Positions 1 to 12,800 of a stretch of 64,000 nucleotides of DNA are shown piece by piece. Positions within the stretch are counted from its first letter, which is position 1. Each line of letters starts with the position of its first letter. Source of the stretch: Stictocephala bisonia. Its lineage: Eukaryota > Arthropoda > Insecta > Hemiptera > Membracidae. The stretch is from NCBI GenBank assembly GCA_035578905.1, contig JAQJVL010000103.1, forward strand, positions 1,116,001 to 1,180,000, given 5' to 3'. The notes beneath the pieces were generated by a model, which was not told where the DNA came from, made no database searches, and saw only the letters and a list, made by a program, of their open reading frames with translations. A program made the translations under genes and the position numbers.

Positions 1-1061
1 GTTTTTCTATGCCTTCTTCATAGAAGGTTGCCGCCTGTGTCTTCAACCATTTGGAAACATTTTCTTTCAGCTCTTCGTCATCGTTGAAGTGTTGACCGCC
101 AAGGAAAGACTTCAGATGTAAGAACAGATGAAAGTCGCTAGGAGCGAGGTCAGGGCTGTACGGAGGATGGTCAAACACGTCCCAGCCAAATTCCCTGTAT
201 GAGGTTTTTCGTCACATTTGCAGTGTGTGGTCGTGCATTGTCGTGAATAAAAACAACACCTTTGGACAGAAATCCTCGGCGCTTATTCTGTATTGCGCGG
301 CGCAATTTCCTCAGTGTCTCGCAGTAAACTTCTGCATTGATTGTTTGACCTCGTGGTAAGAAATCAATCAGTAAGATGCCTTTCCTGTCCCAAAACACTG
401 TGCACATGATTTTTCGAGGTGTCAAGATTTGTTTCGGCTTAACCTTTGCTGGAGATGAAGTGTGCTTCCATTCCATTGATTGCCGCTTAGTTTCTGGGGT
501 GTCATAAGAAACCCAAGTTTCATCTCCTGTGACTATCTGTGACAGAAAATCTTCACCGCCTTCATCATAACGGTTCAAAAACTGAAGTGCACTACCCATC
601 CGTTGTGTTTTGTGTTGCTCAGTAAGAATTTTCGGTACCCAACGTGAGCAAAGTTTTCGAAATTTCAGTTTTTCGGTAACAATTTCATGAATTAATGAAC
701 GTGAGATTTGGGGGAATTCCATAGCGAGAGCACTCATTGTAAACTTACGGTTTTCCTTGATCTTCTCATCAATCGTGTGAACCAGTTCTTCTGTAATCAA
801 AGATGGACGCCCACTTCGTTCTTCATCATGCACTTCATTACGTCCTTCATTAAACTGTCGGACCCATCTTCTCACCATTGAATCACTCATTGCATTTTGT
901 CCGTAAACCTCGCAAATTTGCCGATAAATGTCAATCGGTTTCACTTTCTTAGCATTCAGAAAACGAATCGCAGATCTGATTTCACAAGCGGCGGGATTTT
1001 CGATCAACACCGACATTTTAAACAAGCACAACAAAGCGTACGAGACTGACAGCGATCTCAA
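1..1061 (-). pseudogene. mariner transposase (DD34D), frameshifted and partial
   Basis: This is a mariner transposase, a cut-and-paste enzyme that excises and inserts the element at TA. The likely start is the methionine of MSVLIENPAACEIRSA near 1016; an upstream methionine at 1061 gives a leader that family members lack. A helix-turn-helix DNA-binding half comes first, then the linker signature WVPKILTE, then catalytic blocks GDETW and HDNARPH. The frame then breaks near 190, where a GGG in place of GG would explain the shift. The next frame continues with FGWDVFDHPPYSPDLAPSD to the window edge. By my count 34 residues separate the second and third catalytic Asp, the mariner value. The frameshift makes it inactive unless it is a sequencing error. 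It is not a host SETMAR-like gene: no SET domain is seen. Confidence 0.85.
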
Positions 1062-1178
1062 ATTGGCGCACGTTTCTTCTCCTTGATACAGAGCGTCTGC
1101 CGCGCATGCGCGGAACTGCGATCGGATCGCTGCAGCGGATATAAATGGAAACGGAACTTACTTTCTGGACGTACCTCG
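1..1178 (-). mobile_element. mariner-type DNA transposon, truncated by the window edge
   Basis: The right end at about 1153-1178 reads, on the minus strand, CGAGGTACGTCCAGAAAGT followed inward by AAGT, the usual form of a mariner terminal repeat, and is followed by the dinucleotide TA (1179-1180) expected of a mariner target. The transposase runs leftwards from here and leaves the window at position 1, so the other terminal repeat is not visible. The terminal repeat resembles that of the complete mariner at 47112-48446, so the two are probably from related subfamilies. Confidence 0.85.
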
Positions 1179-1329
1179 TATAACAAGCTTGTCTCTTATT
1201 TCAATATATTCATGTAAAAAATTTTGTAAACTCCTCACTACTAGGATTCCCTATTGAGTTTTTATCTGTACTGCGCCGATATATATATATGTGTGTATAT
1301 GTATAAATGGACATCATCATGTATATATA

Positions 1330-1545
1330 TTAGGGCCCAAGGTTTGAATCCCCAACTGAATAAACTGGCGAGTAAAAATTCTAAAAAAAATATATTTCGA
1401 ATGCATTATATTCTGGTTTTAATGTATAAATCCTGGGTAAGAAGCTTATCCTCTTAGCATGTGTAAGTCTGATGTGGTTCCGAGGTAAAGGTATACCTCA
1501 GAAGACCAGGAATATATCTGTGTAATTCATCTGCATTAAATAGTA
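1330..1545 (+). repeat. possible degenerate SINE fragment
   Basis: The sequence around 1333-1358 contains AAGGTTTGAATCCCCAACT, which resembles a pol III B box (GGTTCGANTCC), followed by text similar in order to the better SINE at 33165-33290 (AAGGTTCGTATCCCCACTT). No clear A box or target duplication was found, so this is tentative. The rest of 1179-1560 holds an AT microsatellite near 1280 and nothing else I recognise. Confidence 0.25.
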
Positions 1546-1561
1546 AAAAAAAGTATACCTC

Positions 1562-1855
1562 TTAACACATTGAATGCTGAAAAACTACATAATTGCGCAC
1601 CCTAATGGCTAACCACGAAACACTGTAACTTATTGTAGTCACTCCTTCTACTAAAATACAGGAACAACAAATGAATTACTCTCCAGCTAAAACTGGCACA
1701 ATGAGCGGTGAGTGACACGAAGTTCCTTGGCAATAGCTAAACTCCACACTAAACCAATGCATTTGAAGCAGTAGCGCTACATAAATCAACGTCAGCTGCC
1801 AGGCGTGTCACTGCTACACTACATTAATTAACGTAGGCCGCATTCAACGTGTTAA
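1562..1855. mobile_element. piggyBac-type MITE (TTAA-flanked), copy 1
   Basis: A 286-bp non-coding element is bounded by TTAA at 1562-1565 and 1852-1855. The terminal inverted repeats are CACATTGAATGC on the left and GCATTCAACGTG on the right. A second copy in the opposite orientation lies at 39763-40067 in a BubR1 intron and matches through the interior (for example ATGCATTGGTTTAG against its complement). TTAA targets are characteristic of piggyBac. It lies in what should be an apolipophorin intron. Confidence 0.75.
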
Positions 1856-2981
1856 GTATCTAAATAGGTAGTAAATTTAATTTTTAATTTCTGTATAATT
1901 AATTGGCAAATATGTAAATAGAAGTAACTCCTTATAATGGACCTTATTATAGAGGCTGAAGATTGACAGTCATAATGAAAGTCTGTTTTATATTAAATAA
2001 TCCTTAGATGGGTTTAGTCTGACAGGGAAAGTACCAATAAAATTACAATCCTGCAGTTCGATACATATATTCAGTATTTATGCACTCCTGTTCTTCAAAA
2101 CTAAAAGAATCTTTAAGTGGGCATTCATAAACTATGACTCGTCTTTCTTTAATGAAAACATCAACGCTGGGTCAATGAAGGGTCTGGTACATATCGATTA
2201 TTTGTATGGATATATAATTACACACCAGTGTTTTGTCCATAATAAGCAGTCTGTTATAGTAAGATCGTATAATGAAGTTTTACTACATTTATATCAACAA
2301 ACCCGGCCACACCTTGTGATGGCTTAGTATTTATTTTGTCTGAAATGAAGTAACATAGTTTTTTTTATAAATAAACAATCATCTGGTCACATTAATATAT
2401 CTAAAGGATATAATTTGGACATAATATGGGCATACATACAGTACTTACTTATGTTACTTATGGGGGGTTACAGTAGTACTTTTTCAGCACTAAAATTTGT
2501 TTTAATTTCTGAAATGTAGGTAGGTCGGGAAATGCACTGTTCACGTTTACAATTTTAGGAACTTAATATTTTTTTATAAATACAACGTTGTGTGAAAATT
2601 TAAAGTGAATTCACTCATTACCTTTCGAGTATTGTGTACACAAATGTACGGAAGTTTGATTTTTATACATTTAAATGTAAAGCAAGTGCTGGTCTGTTAG
2701 GTAAACCAACAACTGCTGTTCAATTTCTTAAAACCTAACAAATTCTTGACTATATTGGTATCTATGTAAATATACTAAATATTAGGTGAATAAAACTAAC
2801 TTACTAATGTTGATTCCAGTTTTGTAGATTTTACATCCTTTTTTAGAGACTTAAAATGTTATAACAACTACTAATGTTAACGATTTTACATAACTTTTAT
2901 TATATATACACAGCTTGTTCATATTTATAATTGATATTATAATAGGTATTTTAATTTTAAGTGCTATATTTTCTTTTTCAG
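1856..2981. other. intronic AT-rich DNA, nothing recognised
   Basis: No coding exon, RNA gene or terminal repeat was found. The stretch precedes a splice acceptor at 2980-2981 and is taken as an apolipophorin intron. The exons encoding the large lipid-transfer module and the first part of the D-type module must lie upstream of the window, beyond the mariner. Confidence 0.5.
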
Positions 2982-3151
2982 GAATTGTTTCCCACTACAA
3001 AACCCTGACAATTTTAGAGAAGCTTGTAACAAGCTGGTAGCTGAGGCATCTGGAGAAGGAAAAATAGAACAAGCTTGTAACATTGCTAAGTCATATGCAG
3101 GATACTGTTATTACGTTAATTTCATGAAAGTTAACATCCCAGATTATTGCG
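2982..3151 (+). CDS. apolipophorin exon a (end of D-type module)
   Basis: The acceptor is a pyrimidine tract ending TTTTTCAG at 2974-2981 and the donor is GTAAGT at 3152. After one base completing a codon, 56 codons are open, with six cysteines spaced as in a C8-like region (NCFPLQNPD, REACNK, EQACN, GYCYY, DYC). The exon ends in phase 1. Confidence 0.85.
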
Positions 3152-3340
3152 GTAAGTAGCAGCTTTTAGACATATAAACATAAAAAAATTTAAATTCAAT
3201 ATTAAGTAAAATTCGATATATATAGAGAACAACACTAAGCAATCTTTTGTGGTGTTTTTAATAAACAAACATTTTGACAGCAATCTAATGGCCACAAATG
3301 TCAAAAAGTATGGAATGTTTAAAAAAATTAGTATATATAT

Positions 3341-3375
<35 letters not shown>

Positions 3376-6300
3376 GGAGGGGGGATATATGAATACTGAA
3401 TCTTGAAATATATTTCAATAGAGTTTTACCTGAATTTTGCACAACACTAACACAACACAGAACATTCAGAATAACATTTAAAAATTCAATCTACACCAAT
3501 AAAGAAATAATATATGAATTTGAAAATTTGTGTAATGTTTTGAATCTTTACATGCTTTCCTTTGTGTGTTATGTTGGTAGACTTGTATTTCAGATAAGTT
3601 TGCTGATGCCTGTCTCTTATATTATGTTAATAAACAACTAAATACATTAAATGACAAGTAAATTAATATTATAGAGTCAAATAATAATAAGTTTTTTCAA
3701 GAGTAAAAAGTGTTTGATACAGATGTTACATGAAAATAAAATAGGCATTAATAGGTTGGGAATCATGTAATGTTATTGTTAAACATAATGTGCTTCATAC
3801 TAATTACAGTTCACTAATTAAAGTAAACAGGAATCAGCAATTTTTATCAACTATTTATAAAAAACACACAATGGGAAAGATCAGTATAAAACCTCAAAAT
3901 CGGGCAACTGGATTCGTCAGATTGAAATTGAATACCCCATTTCGATTGCTTCAACTCTCGTACAAGTCAGTCTGAGTTGTTATGCAATGGTTGATAACTG
4001 ATATGTACAAAAGAGTAACATGCCCAATTTTTTTATGAATATAGTTTTCACATGAGTAAAGGGAACAAACTTTTAAAATATATTTTGCATTCAAATGCTG
4101 ATGATAAAAGTAAAACCCACAAAACTTAATGTTATATTTAGAAGAAGTTAGCCTCCGTATGTAAATCCCATTCGTAACTTGTTTATATATTTTATATTTT
4201 TACTGAAAACTATGGCTATTGTTAAGTTTAAAACAAACATTAAGAACTTGTTGGTTTTTATTCAAAATATTAACTACATTTAATGGTATTTGCAACACTC
4301 AGGCTACCCATAGAATTAATCCTGAGAGCAAACATTGTCGTTAAACTAAAGGAAACCGTGCTGAAACCACACTTATTCCCAAATGGGTTCCCTACAAATT
4401 AGGTGATCCCCTAAACAGCTTTGTTGAACAAGTTATAATTAATTTAGTAAGATTTAATTAATTAAGCTAGTTACAGATGCCCCAGTGAAATGCTAATTGT
4501 ACATAGTTCTCAAAAGGTCCCCTGCCGCAATTGGCCTGTACAGAACATATTAATGACAATTAAGTTACTGTCCCCATTCTAGGAACCTTTTTCCCCCTAA
4601 GTTACTTTTAAACTAGCTGTAAGGGCAATTACTTACACCCTCGGAGAGTAGATGGTACCTCCAACTCAAACAGGCACCACACACACGTTGAAACAGGTCT
4701 AAGCCACTGACCTGATTGTTGAACATGAGGTGGGGGAAGGCGGCTAGTAATTAGTTACCTAGCAGACGGCAGTTCTGTTCAATTAATTGTTATTAATAGC
4801 AGTGTCACGGGAATCATTAGATTAGGTATCATAATTATTTTCTAGCATATTCTTGTAAACAAATTTAACAAGTTAATTTCTGTCTTCAGGCAAGTGCCAT
4901 GTGGGTTCTGAGAGTCTCAAAATTGGAGAATCTACTCCGGTCAAAACCCCACAGAAAGAAGCTGATGTAGTTTTCATGATCGAACAGTTGGAGGATAATG
5001 AAGATTTATTCAAGGAGTTAATATCACCTCTGGTTTCCACTCTCACAAACGACTTGAAGGAACACGGCATCACGTAAGTTTTTGATGTGAACATTTGTTC
5101 TAAACACCACTAAATTTAAATTTGAAAATATTAGTGCATTATTATTATTCATCATCATTAAAATTTCTAATATTTGATTCATTACGCCCAAAACACTAAA
5201 TTTGAATCTGAAATTGAAAAAAGGAAAAAATACAATACATGATCACTAAGCAACCCAATTTGTTTATACTGTCAATATTTATTGCAAGACTTTTTTTACT
5301 GATTATAGAATGAAAATTACTATTGGAATTTCAAAACTGTAGTATGAAATAGCTTTTGGCTAGTTTTCGAGAGAAATCAGTTTAATCATAAGATATAACA
5401 ATAATAACAGTTTCAAAGGCCCAAACATTATTTTCATAGCCATTGAGTACTGAAAATTATCCACTTTAATTCATAGGGTGAGATAAATAGATTTTCTAAA
5501 CGATGATCTGCACAAGGTTAGAAGCAGGCATTTATAGGAGGTTTACATAGCTCCGCCCATTTCACTTGAAAGAAACATCCATGCCCCGAGAACACACTCA
5601 AGATTAAACGACACTGTTGTTTGAAAGTTATTTTTGGCATTGGATTGTTTACGATTGGTAAAATTGTTGGAGATTTCCAATGCTTCAAGTGTTTTAAGAA
5701 ACAAACACATTTTGACAGGTATAAAACTCCTGTCGTCTCCAGGTGTTACTTACTACCTTAGCCTACATTTACAACTAGTTTTTTCTTCAACTTTAAGAAA
5801 AAAATACTGTAGTAATTTAAGAAAACATGTTGACTGTTAAGAGGGTCACTTCTTCTTATAAACTACCTATCACACATAACACAATTATAACAAAATATAG
5901 AAAACAATGAATATTACAAAAGAAATAAAATATAGATAGAATTAGATATGAAAACATTATCAATCAATAATACAAAGAGCAGATTATTAACACTTTGAAG
6001 CCTGGGCCCTTAATACTCCGTTTGGCATGGAATCCTGGGGGTTTTATTTTCACATTAAAAAAATTGTAAATGCCTTATAAATTTCATAAAAAGGTTATAT
6101 TATATATCTTTGTAAAGGGGAGAAAATTCTCTTTTCAATGATGGGCAAAACTTTAGGTGTTGTACATTTTTTTATTTTTTACAGAAGCTACAAATAAGTA
6201 CAAAAATATGTAAAACAAAAAATAGCTACGATAGAACAATTCAATATATCTCGTATAGTATCACTTCTCATAAGATCATCCATTTTAAGCAGATAAATAC

Positions 6301-9300
6301 TATAATAACTAAATAAAAACAATATATACACACATTCCAGTCACTGTACGGTTAGATTGACACAAAACCAACACAACGCAAATACTAACTAATTACTTAT
6401 TTACATATGTACACAACAATATTTACAAAGAAACTGAACTGAAAACATGATAATAAAATATAAATACTGTACTTGAATTATAAACACAGAATATTCACTT
6501 CTATAACGAACGTGTTGTTTACGACTCAAAGCACCGTGGGTCACTGACCGGCTGACATAAACAATGCTGACATAAACAATACCGCTCGGCGCGCGCTCAT
6601 TCCAAGTCTCACGTCAGCTGTTACGATAATTATTTATCCAAGACCAGATGTAGAAAAAATAAATTAATAGACCGATAAAATATAATAACAGATAACTAAA
6701 AGACATATTCAGATGACCTAAACCCGATTATATGCCGATAATAAAGATATAATGAATTAAATATGGGTGCCTGAGCTATTCTCAAGCGTCGGCGAGTATG
6801 CCAGTTTGCGTCGCCCGATCTATCTTCGGGCTTAGGCTTCAAAGTGTTAAATAGAAAAACTAAACAAGTTATCCAACAGCGTGTGATTTTCCAAATCAAC
6901 CAGATACGAGGATGTGGAACCACAACCACTACACACACAGACCGAACACACTATGAGTTAAAGACATCTGCTACACTGTGTAAGACATTGTTACAGCTAA
7001 TCTGATTTACTTTTTTAAAATTATTTTTATGTTTTTAACAATATGGTAAATCACTCACTGGTAAAACATTGCAAGGTCAAGCTAAGGAAATCGTCTATAA
7101 AATGATTGTGAATAGTTTTGGTTTTAAATTTGACTGGGCAGAGAAAACAGTTAAAACTACTAGCGTAAGACAGACCACAGTTTTGACTATTTGACTGGGC
7201 AGAGTAAACAGTCAAAACTACTAGCGTAAGACAGACCACAGTTTTGACTATTTGACTGGGCAGAGTAAACAGTCAAAACTACTAGCGTAAGACAGACCAC
7301 AGTTTTGACTATTTGACTGGGCAGAGTAAACAGTCAATACTACTATCGTAAGACAGACCACAGTTTTGACTATTTCTATTTTTCGTTCTCTGATTTGTTC
7401 GGATTTACAAGACCACTAACTTCATAAGTTGAGGCATGCTACTATGTACCAGTTAGCTGCTACCTAACCTCTTGTTCGGTTAGATGAGAGGAAGGGGAAA
7501 GAAATATAAGACATTAAAGAGAGTGTGCTATAACCATTAAAATGTCAAATCATGCTTAAAAACCAATTTTTTGTATATAAATGAATAGTAATCCACTGTC
7601 TTTTAATAATCGTTATGCTAATAAAAATCTCTTCTATCTCCCTTCAACATATAGCAAAAACAATTAATTTGTAACACACTAACGCAACATAAAATAAAAA
7701 ATGTTAGCTCTTTGTTGTACAGTAGAGTCCCGGTAATCCGAAATAATTGTGACTGAAACCATTTCGGATTACCGAATTTTTCAGACTAAACAGATTTTCC
7801 TAAAGCATTCTTTAAATAAAAAAATAGCATAAATGATATGTCTAACATTAGTACAGTCCTTTAGTTTTTAGCGCATTAAGAGCCTATGATGATAAGAAGG
7901 GTATAATGAACCCTTTAATAGAAGACTACATTAATCTGAGATGTACAATCAAACTGTATTTATCAAGACAATATCCGAGTCACTAGCGGATATTGTTTCC
8001 GGGCCCAGCGCTACTTGATGCCTTTGCATCAGCTGATAACGAGTCACTAGGCCACGTTATCAGCTGACGTAAGTCATGTGCTTATTTCTGGCATTCTCAC
8101 GCTACCTCAGACAGCACTGTAACATCTGAGTCGGCACTGGTGGCACAGTGCTGTAACTTAGCTACTTGGGGACAAAGTGTTTGGGAGATTGTAGGCGATA
8201 GGTTCCATGCTCGGTTCTCTTAATACCGACACAGCGTCCGTTCAATGGTTGCCATCAACGTAGACACTACTAGAAAAGTCTGGGGTGTCCGTGTTGAATG
8301 GTAGTCAAGGTTTGGATGTTGTGTAGGGGAGAGAACTGAGTGTCAGACTTGTCAGTTAGCTGAAAATCAGACCAACACTACGTGGTTCGGATTCCACGTA
8401 AAGCTGTAGGTCCCATAGTTGCCCTGGCTATTGGGCTATTAATAAATAGTCCTTTCTGAGCTAAGCCGAACTCAGATAGTAACAATGACTACACTCGTTT
8501 GTCTACACTCATCACACTCATTCGCTCCTCATATTCGCCCATATCTCTAAGATCGGCGTCTTAGAGATGAATAATGAATAATGTACCCAATTCCAACTGT
8601 CAGTCTCTTATCAACAGTTCAAACTCGTGTGTTTACATATCTCAGTTTTGTTACAACACAAATCTGTGATGCGGCTGCGTTGATCTCGCAATACAATACG
8701 TACAGCAACAACCCGACACGACCCCAGCGGATACCACGTTTTTGAGACGTTGGCATATTTTAGTTTCGAGAGAGAGAAATTCTTCTTTAAAGCAAAGAAA
8801 TTTAACTGATTTTTTTCAAACAAAGTAACATTTGAAAAGTTTATTAACAGTTAAGTGCATGACATAATATTTTCTTGTCATTTTTAGATATATAAAGTAG
8901 TGGTTATTAAAATAACTACATTTTATTTTTCCAAAATCTTTTGCCAATTTCTGTTTCGGAGTAATCGGATTTTCGGATTACAAAAGTTTAGACTAGCGGA
9001 ACTCTACTGTACTCAAAACCTAAGTAAATTGACCTAAGTAAAAATTACATTAAGATGAAATGTGTAAATCAAGTAAGCGCTTTCAAACAGATTTTTGACT
9101 CATCTATTACAATTTTTTCTTTTTTTTTATATACTGCTTGGTTGATTGGTCAAGACATCAGAAATAATAATAGGTAATATTACTTTTACAGAGATGTGAA
9201 ATTTGGACTCATTGGTTTTGGAGCACCTGAACAACACTGGCCGTCAATTTACACGTTCAATGGAGAGTTCAATGGTTTCACTGGATCTGCTAAGAACATT

Positions 9301-9770
9301 TACTTTTCCAAAGTGGAGAACATCACTGAACCAAAATTAAGTGACAGAATAAAGGAATTGCAGAAACAGATTCAAATTGAAACTGGTAAATAATATTTAT
9401 GTTTCTACTATTTTATCTTAAATTATTTCACCGTCTAATAATTTGTTAAGGTTAGTTTTCTTCTTATATCTAACTGTGTATTTCCTTTAAACACTATTTT
9501 TTTCTAATCTACTCTTTCCAACAAGTATTCTCTTAAACACTGATGTCGTTCTTTTACGGTTGTCCATCAATTTTCCAAACAATGAGGTTCCCAGATCACC
9601 TAAGTATATGCCATATGAAAGTATATGCATCCCTCTAATATCATTGACTATAAAACAAGGAAACTGTCCGCTCAAATAGGTCCTGTGTAGCCAGTTTTCC
9701 TGTTAAGTGAAATTAGTTCATGTTTAGTTTTCACAAGTAACGCAAGCGGTCTTCCTCTCTCAATGTCTCT

Positions 9771-9839
<69 letters not shown>

Positions 9840-12800
9840 CCTCCCTCCCTCCCTCCCTCTCTCTCGATTTTTCTTTCTTTCTTTCTACTCACCTGAAGAA
9901 AGTGCCAGTGGTACAGAAAATTTATGGTTATGTAAGTCTTTGCTATTTGTTAACTACTACTCTGGTGTTAGTGGACTTGTCTTATAAGTTAAGTTTGCTG
10001 ATGTCCTACCTCCAATATACAAATAAATAAGCTACTCATCACTCAATTAAATAAATGTTTTTGATACATTTTGATCTAATTCTTTCATGATCGTTGTTGT
10101 GATGATTTAGTCATAAGGACCCAAGCACAGTAAGCCTAACGGCTGATGAAATATATGAGTTCTAGCTCTCCTCAGAGAGAAACAATATATGAAAATTACA
10201 AGCAGGGTTATTAAATACACAGTGTGAGATTACTTTATGTTATTTGTTAGTAACATTTTTATGTAAGGTTATTTAAAAGTCGTTCTTACTTTTTTATGCA
10301 AATTTGGTTAATTTTTAATAACTATAAGCCATCTGTTTTCAGGCACCTCTAAAATATCAAAAGCTTTCAAAGAAGCGGTTAGTTACCCATTCAGACCGGA
10401 GGCTGCAAAAACGATTGTGGGTGTCATGGCTTCTGATTGTGATACTTCCATTTTACCAGTGAGTAAACTAAATTTTTTTATAAAAATTTCTAGATCTATT
10501 TCTAGCTATGGCCAATATAATAAACACTGTATACATTTTTATCGTAACTGTTCAATGTGTAATATTTTAAAAGAAATAAAAAATAATTATTCTTATGAAA
10601 GCTTCTACATTAACAAATATTTAGAATAAATACCAATACCCACTGTTATTATTTTAAAACTTATACAGCATATTTTTTATTTTTCTCGTTTAAAATATGA
10701 GTATATCATTGTTTATTTAACCACCTGTTTTAAGTTTATTAAAAAATTAAAACATTTAAAATCTGTTAAAAAATTTGCAACAAGTACAACGCTAGCGTTA
10801 ATAGTGGCCAGCCAGCAGCAGTGTGTATCTCTGCACTGTTTACATCTACAACTTTGATTAGTAGTTGTCAAATCACTTGTGATTAAGAGTCTGCAGAGTC
10901 TGTCAGCCATGTTGGTTTTAATCCCATAAGAACAATGTTATTTTCGAACCGGACATATGATCATGCTTAACCAAATTAAACAGCTATTTTTAATCAGATT
11001 TTTTCCAAAAAAATCGCATTTGAAAAGAATGAAATTGCTTGTTGGAATTGATTTGCAAATTCCTTGTTAGTTTTATAGAAAAAATGTGAAAAATTTTTGG
11101 TTTGAGGTTTTTATTTTTACCTATTTTTCAAAATAAGGCGTATGTATTCAAAATAGAAGGTGAATCCCTTTGGTCTGAGGAAGGTGAGCGTGGTTCACCG
11201 AAATCGATCACAATAATATCTGTGTATTTTGTTCTTGTATTGTAATATATTTGTGCATTTTGTGCTTATATTGTAATAAATTTGTGTTGTGTGATGTGTA
11301 CTTCAAAATTACTCGAATTTTTGTTTCCTTTCTACTATCAATTTTAATCCCTTTCTGTAAGAAGAGTTTGAAAAAATGACATGAATATTTATTTGTTGGT
11401 ATTTACTATTTTTTAAGTTCTACATCTATAATTTTGTGTTACATCATTATTGATACTCTAGTACTTATTTGTGGTTATTTATTATTTTTTCCTTGCAGTT
11501 CCGAGCATTCAAGCATATTTTACACAAGATACACTTACTGGACTCTGGCATTGTACTTAATTTGGTTGCACCTTTGAGAGATCTTGAACTAGAAGGAAAG
11601 GATGAAAAAACTGCAGCAAATGTTGTTGGTAAGTACCAGCAAATATTCGAACTTAAATAAATACTTTAGAGCTACATTGAACCTGAAGCAAAACTTTTTA
11701 CAACCGTTTTGATATCTCTCAAGAATACACTAATAAGGAGATGCCTCCAATCGTGACTATTATTAGATACGAGGTAAAAATAATATCTGATAAAGATAAG
11801 GTATTATATGATGACTTCAAGTGAAGGTAAAACATGAAACAATATATTCATGTCGCGGTAGACATGGTTCAAAATACTCAAAGGGAAATGTTTCAGAAGT
11901 ATTTTGAAGATGTGACTATGAGTCACAAAGTTTCAATAGGATTATAAGCAATATGGACAGAAGATGGATTTTTACAGGTATTTTATTTCTATGTGATTTG
12001 TTAATACTTTCTACGGGAGCCCCAGCTCGGTTCTGTACCACTGTAAAAGTTTAAAATCATCTTATTTTACCAGGCTAAGTTGGGGCTGAGAAGACCTCTC
12101 TAACACTTAACCTGGGGACCACGGCTTAACATTACTTCTAAACCACAGGAACGGCAGGGCAAAAACTGTTAAAGATCATATCGGGAATCGAACCCGAACC
12201 GACTGCGTGGCAAGCCACTGCCTTAGCCCCTCATCTACGGACACTCCAAACTGTATGTGTTTGGGATCGTTGGTGGATCAACACGGCTTCAATTGCCTTT
12301 TATAATAATCACAATACTTCACTGTTCAATGCCAAATTTAAAATTTCGTCAACCAAAGGCTCAATAACTTAGAGAGTAACAAAAATTTAACACTTAAGTT
12401 ATAAAAAAACCAAGCGATGAGTATCCAATAAATATGAAAACAATTACAAAACACACACTGGCATGAATTGATACTACAAAATATATTTAATCTAAGATCT
12501 GATGTTTCATTTGTGCCTGATTCGCACATTAAAACATTTTCAACCAATGACAGCTTGAAATATTAAGTTTCAAATAATTTACATTATCATTATCATGTTT
12601 ATAAAATAAATTTCCATTGTTTTTTTACATATTATTATTGATTCTACTCCCAAAAGAACTAAGATACAGATTAGACAGCATCAAATTACAGGTCAGAGTT
12701 TACTTTTTCTTTAGTCACTGAGATCATGTCAAGGTTGTAAAGAAGATCAGTCAGCCTCTATTAAAAAAAAAATTAAAAACTTTTCTTGCCAATAATTCTT

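Larger units (their letters stand above)
7718..9011. mobile_element. pogo/Tigger-like non-autonomous transposon (~1.29 kb)
   Basis: The ends are CAGTAGAGTCCCGGTAATCC at 7720 and, on the opposite strand from 9009, CAGTAGAGTTCCGCTAGTC. Both are flanked by TA (7718-7719 and 9010-9011). This is the form of pogo-family terminal repeats. There are also sub-terminal inverted stretches (TTCGGATTACCGAA at 7765 against CGGATTTTCGGATTAC near 8970). No pogo transposase is present. A SINE-like unit at 8245-8580 lies inside. Confidence 0.7.

Noticed and set aside
1..1061. Host SETMAR-like gene
   Set aside because: Only a mariner transposase with its own terminal repeat and a frameshift is present; there is no SET domain.
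12178..12246. Functional tRNA gene on the minus strand
   Set aside because: A and B boxes are present but the acceptor and anticodon stems do not pair well, and a non-tRNA body follows; a SINE fits better.
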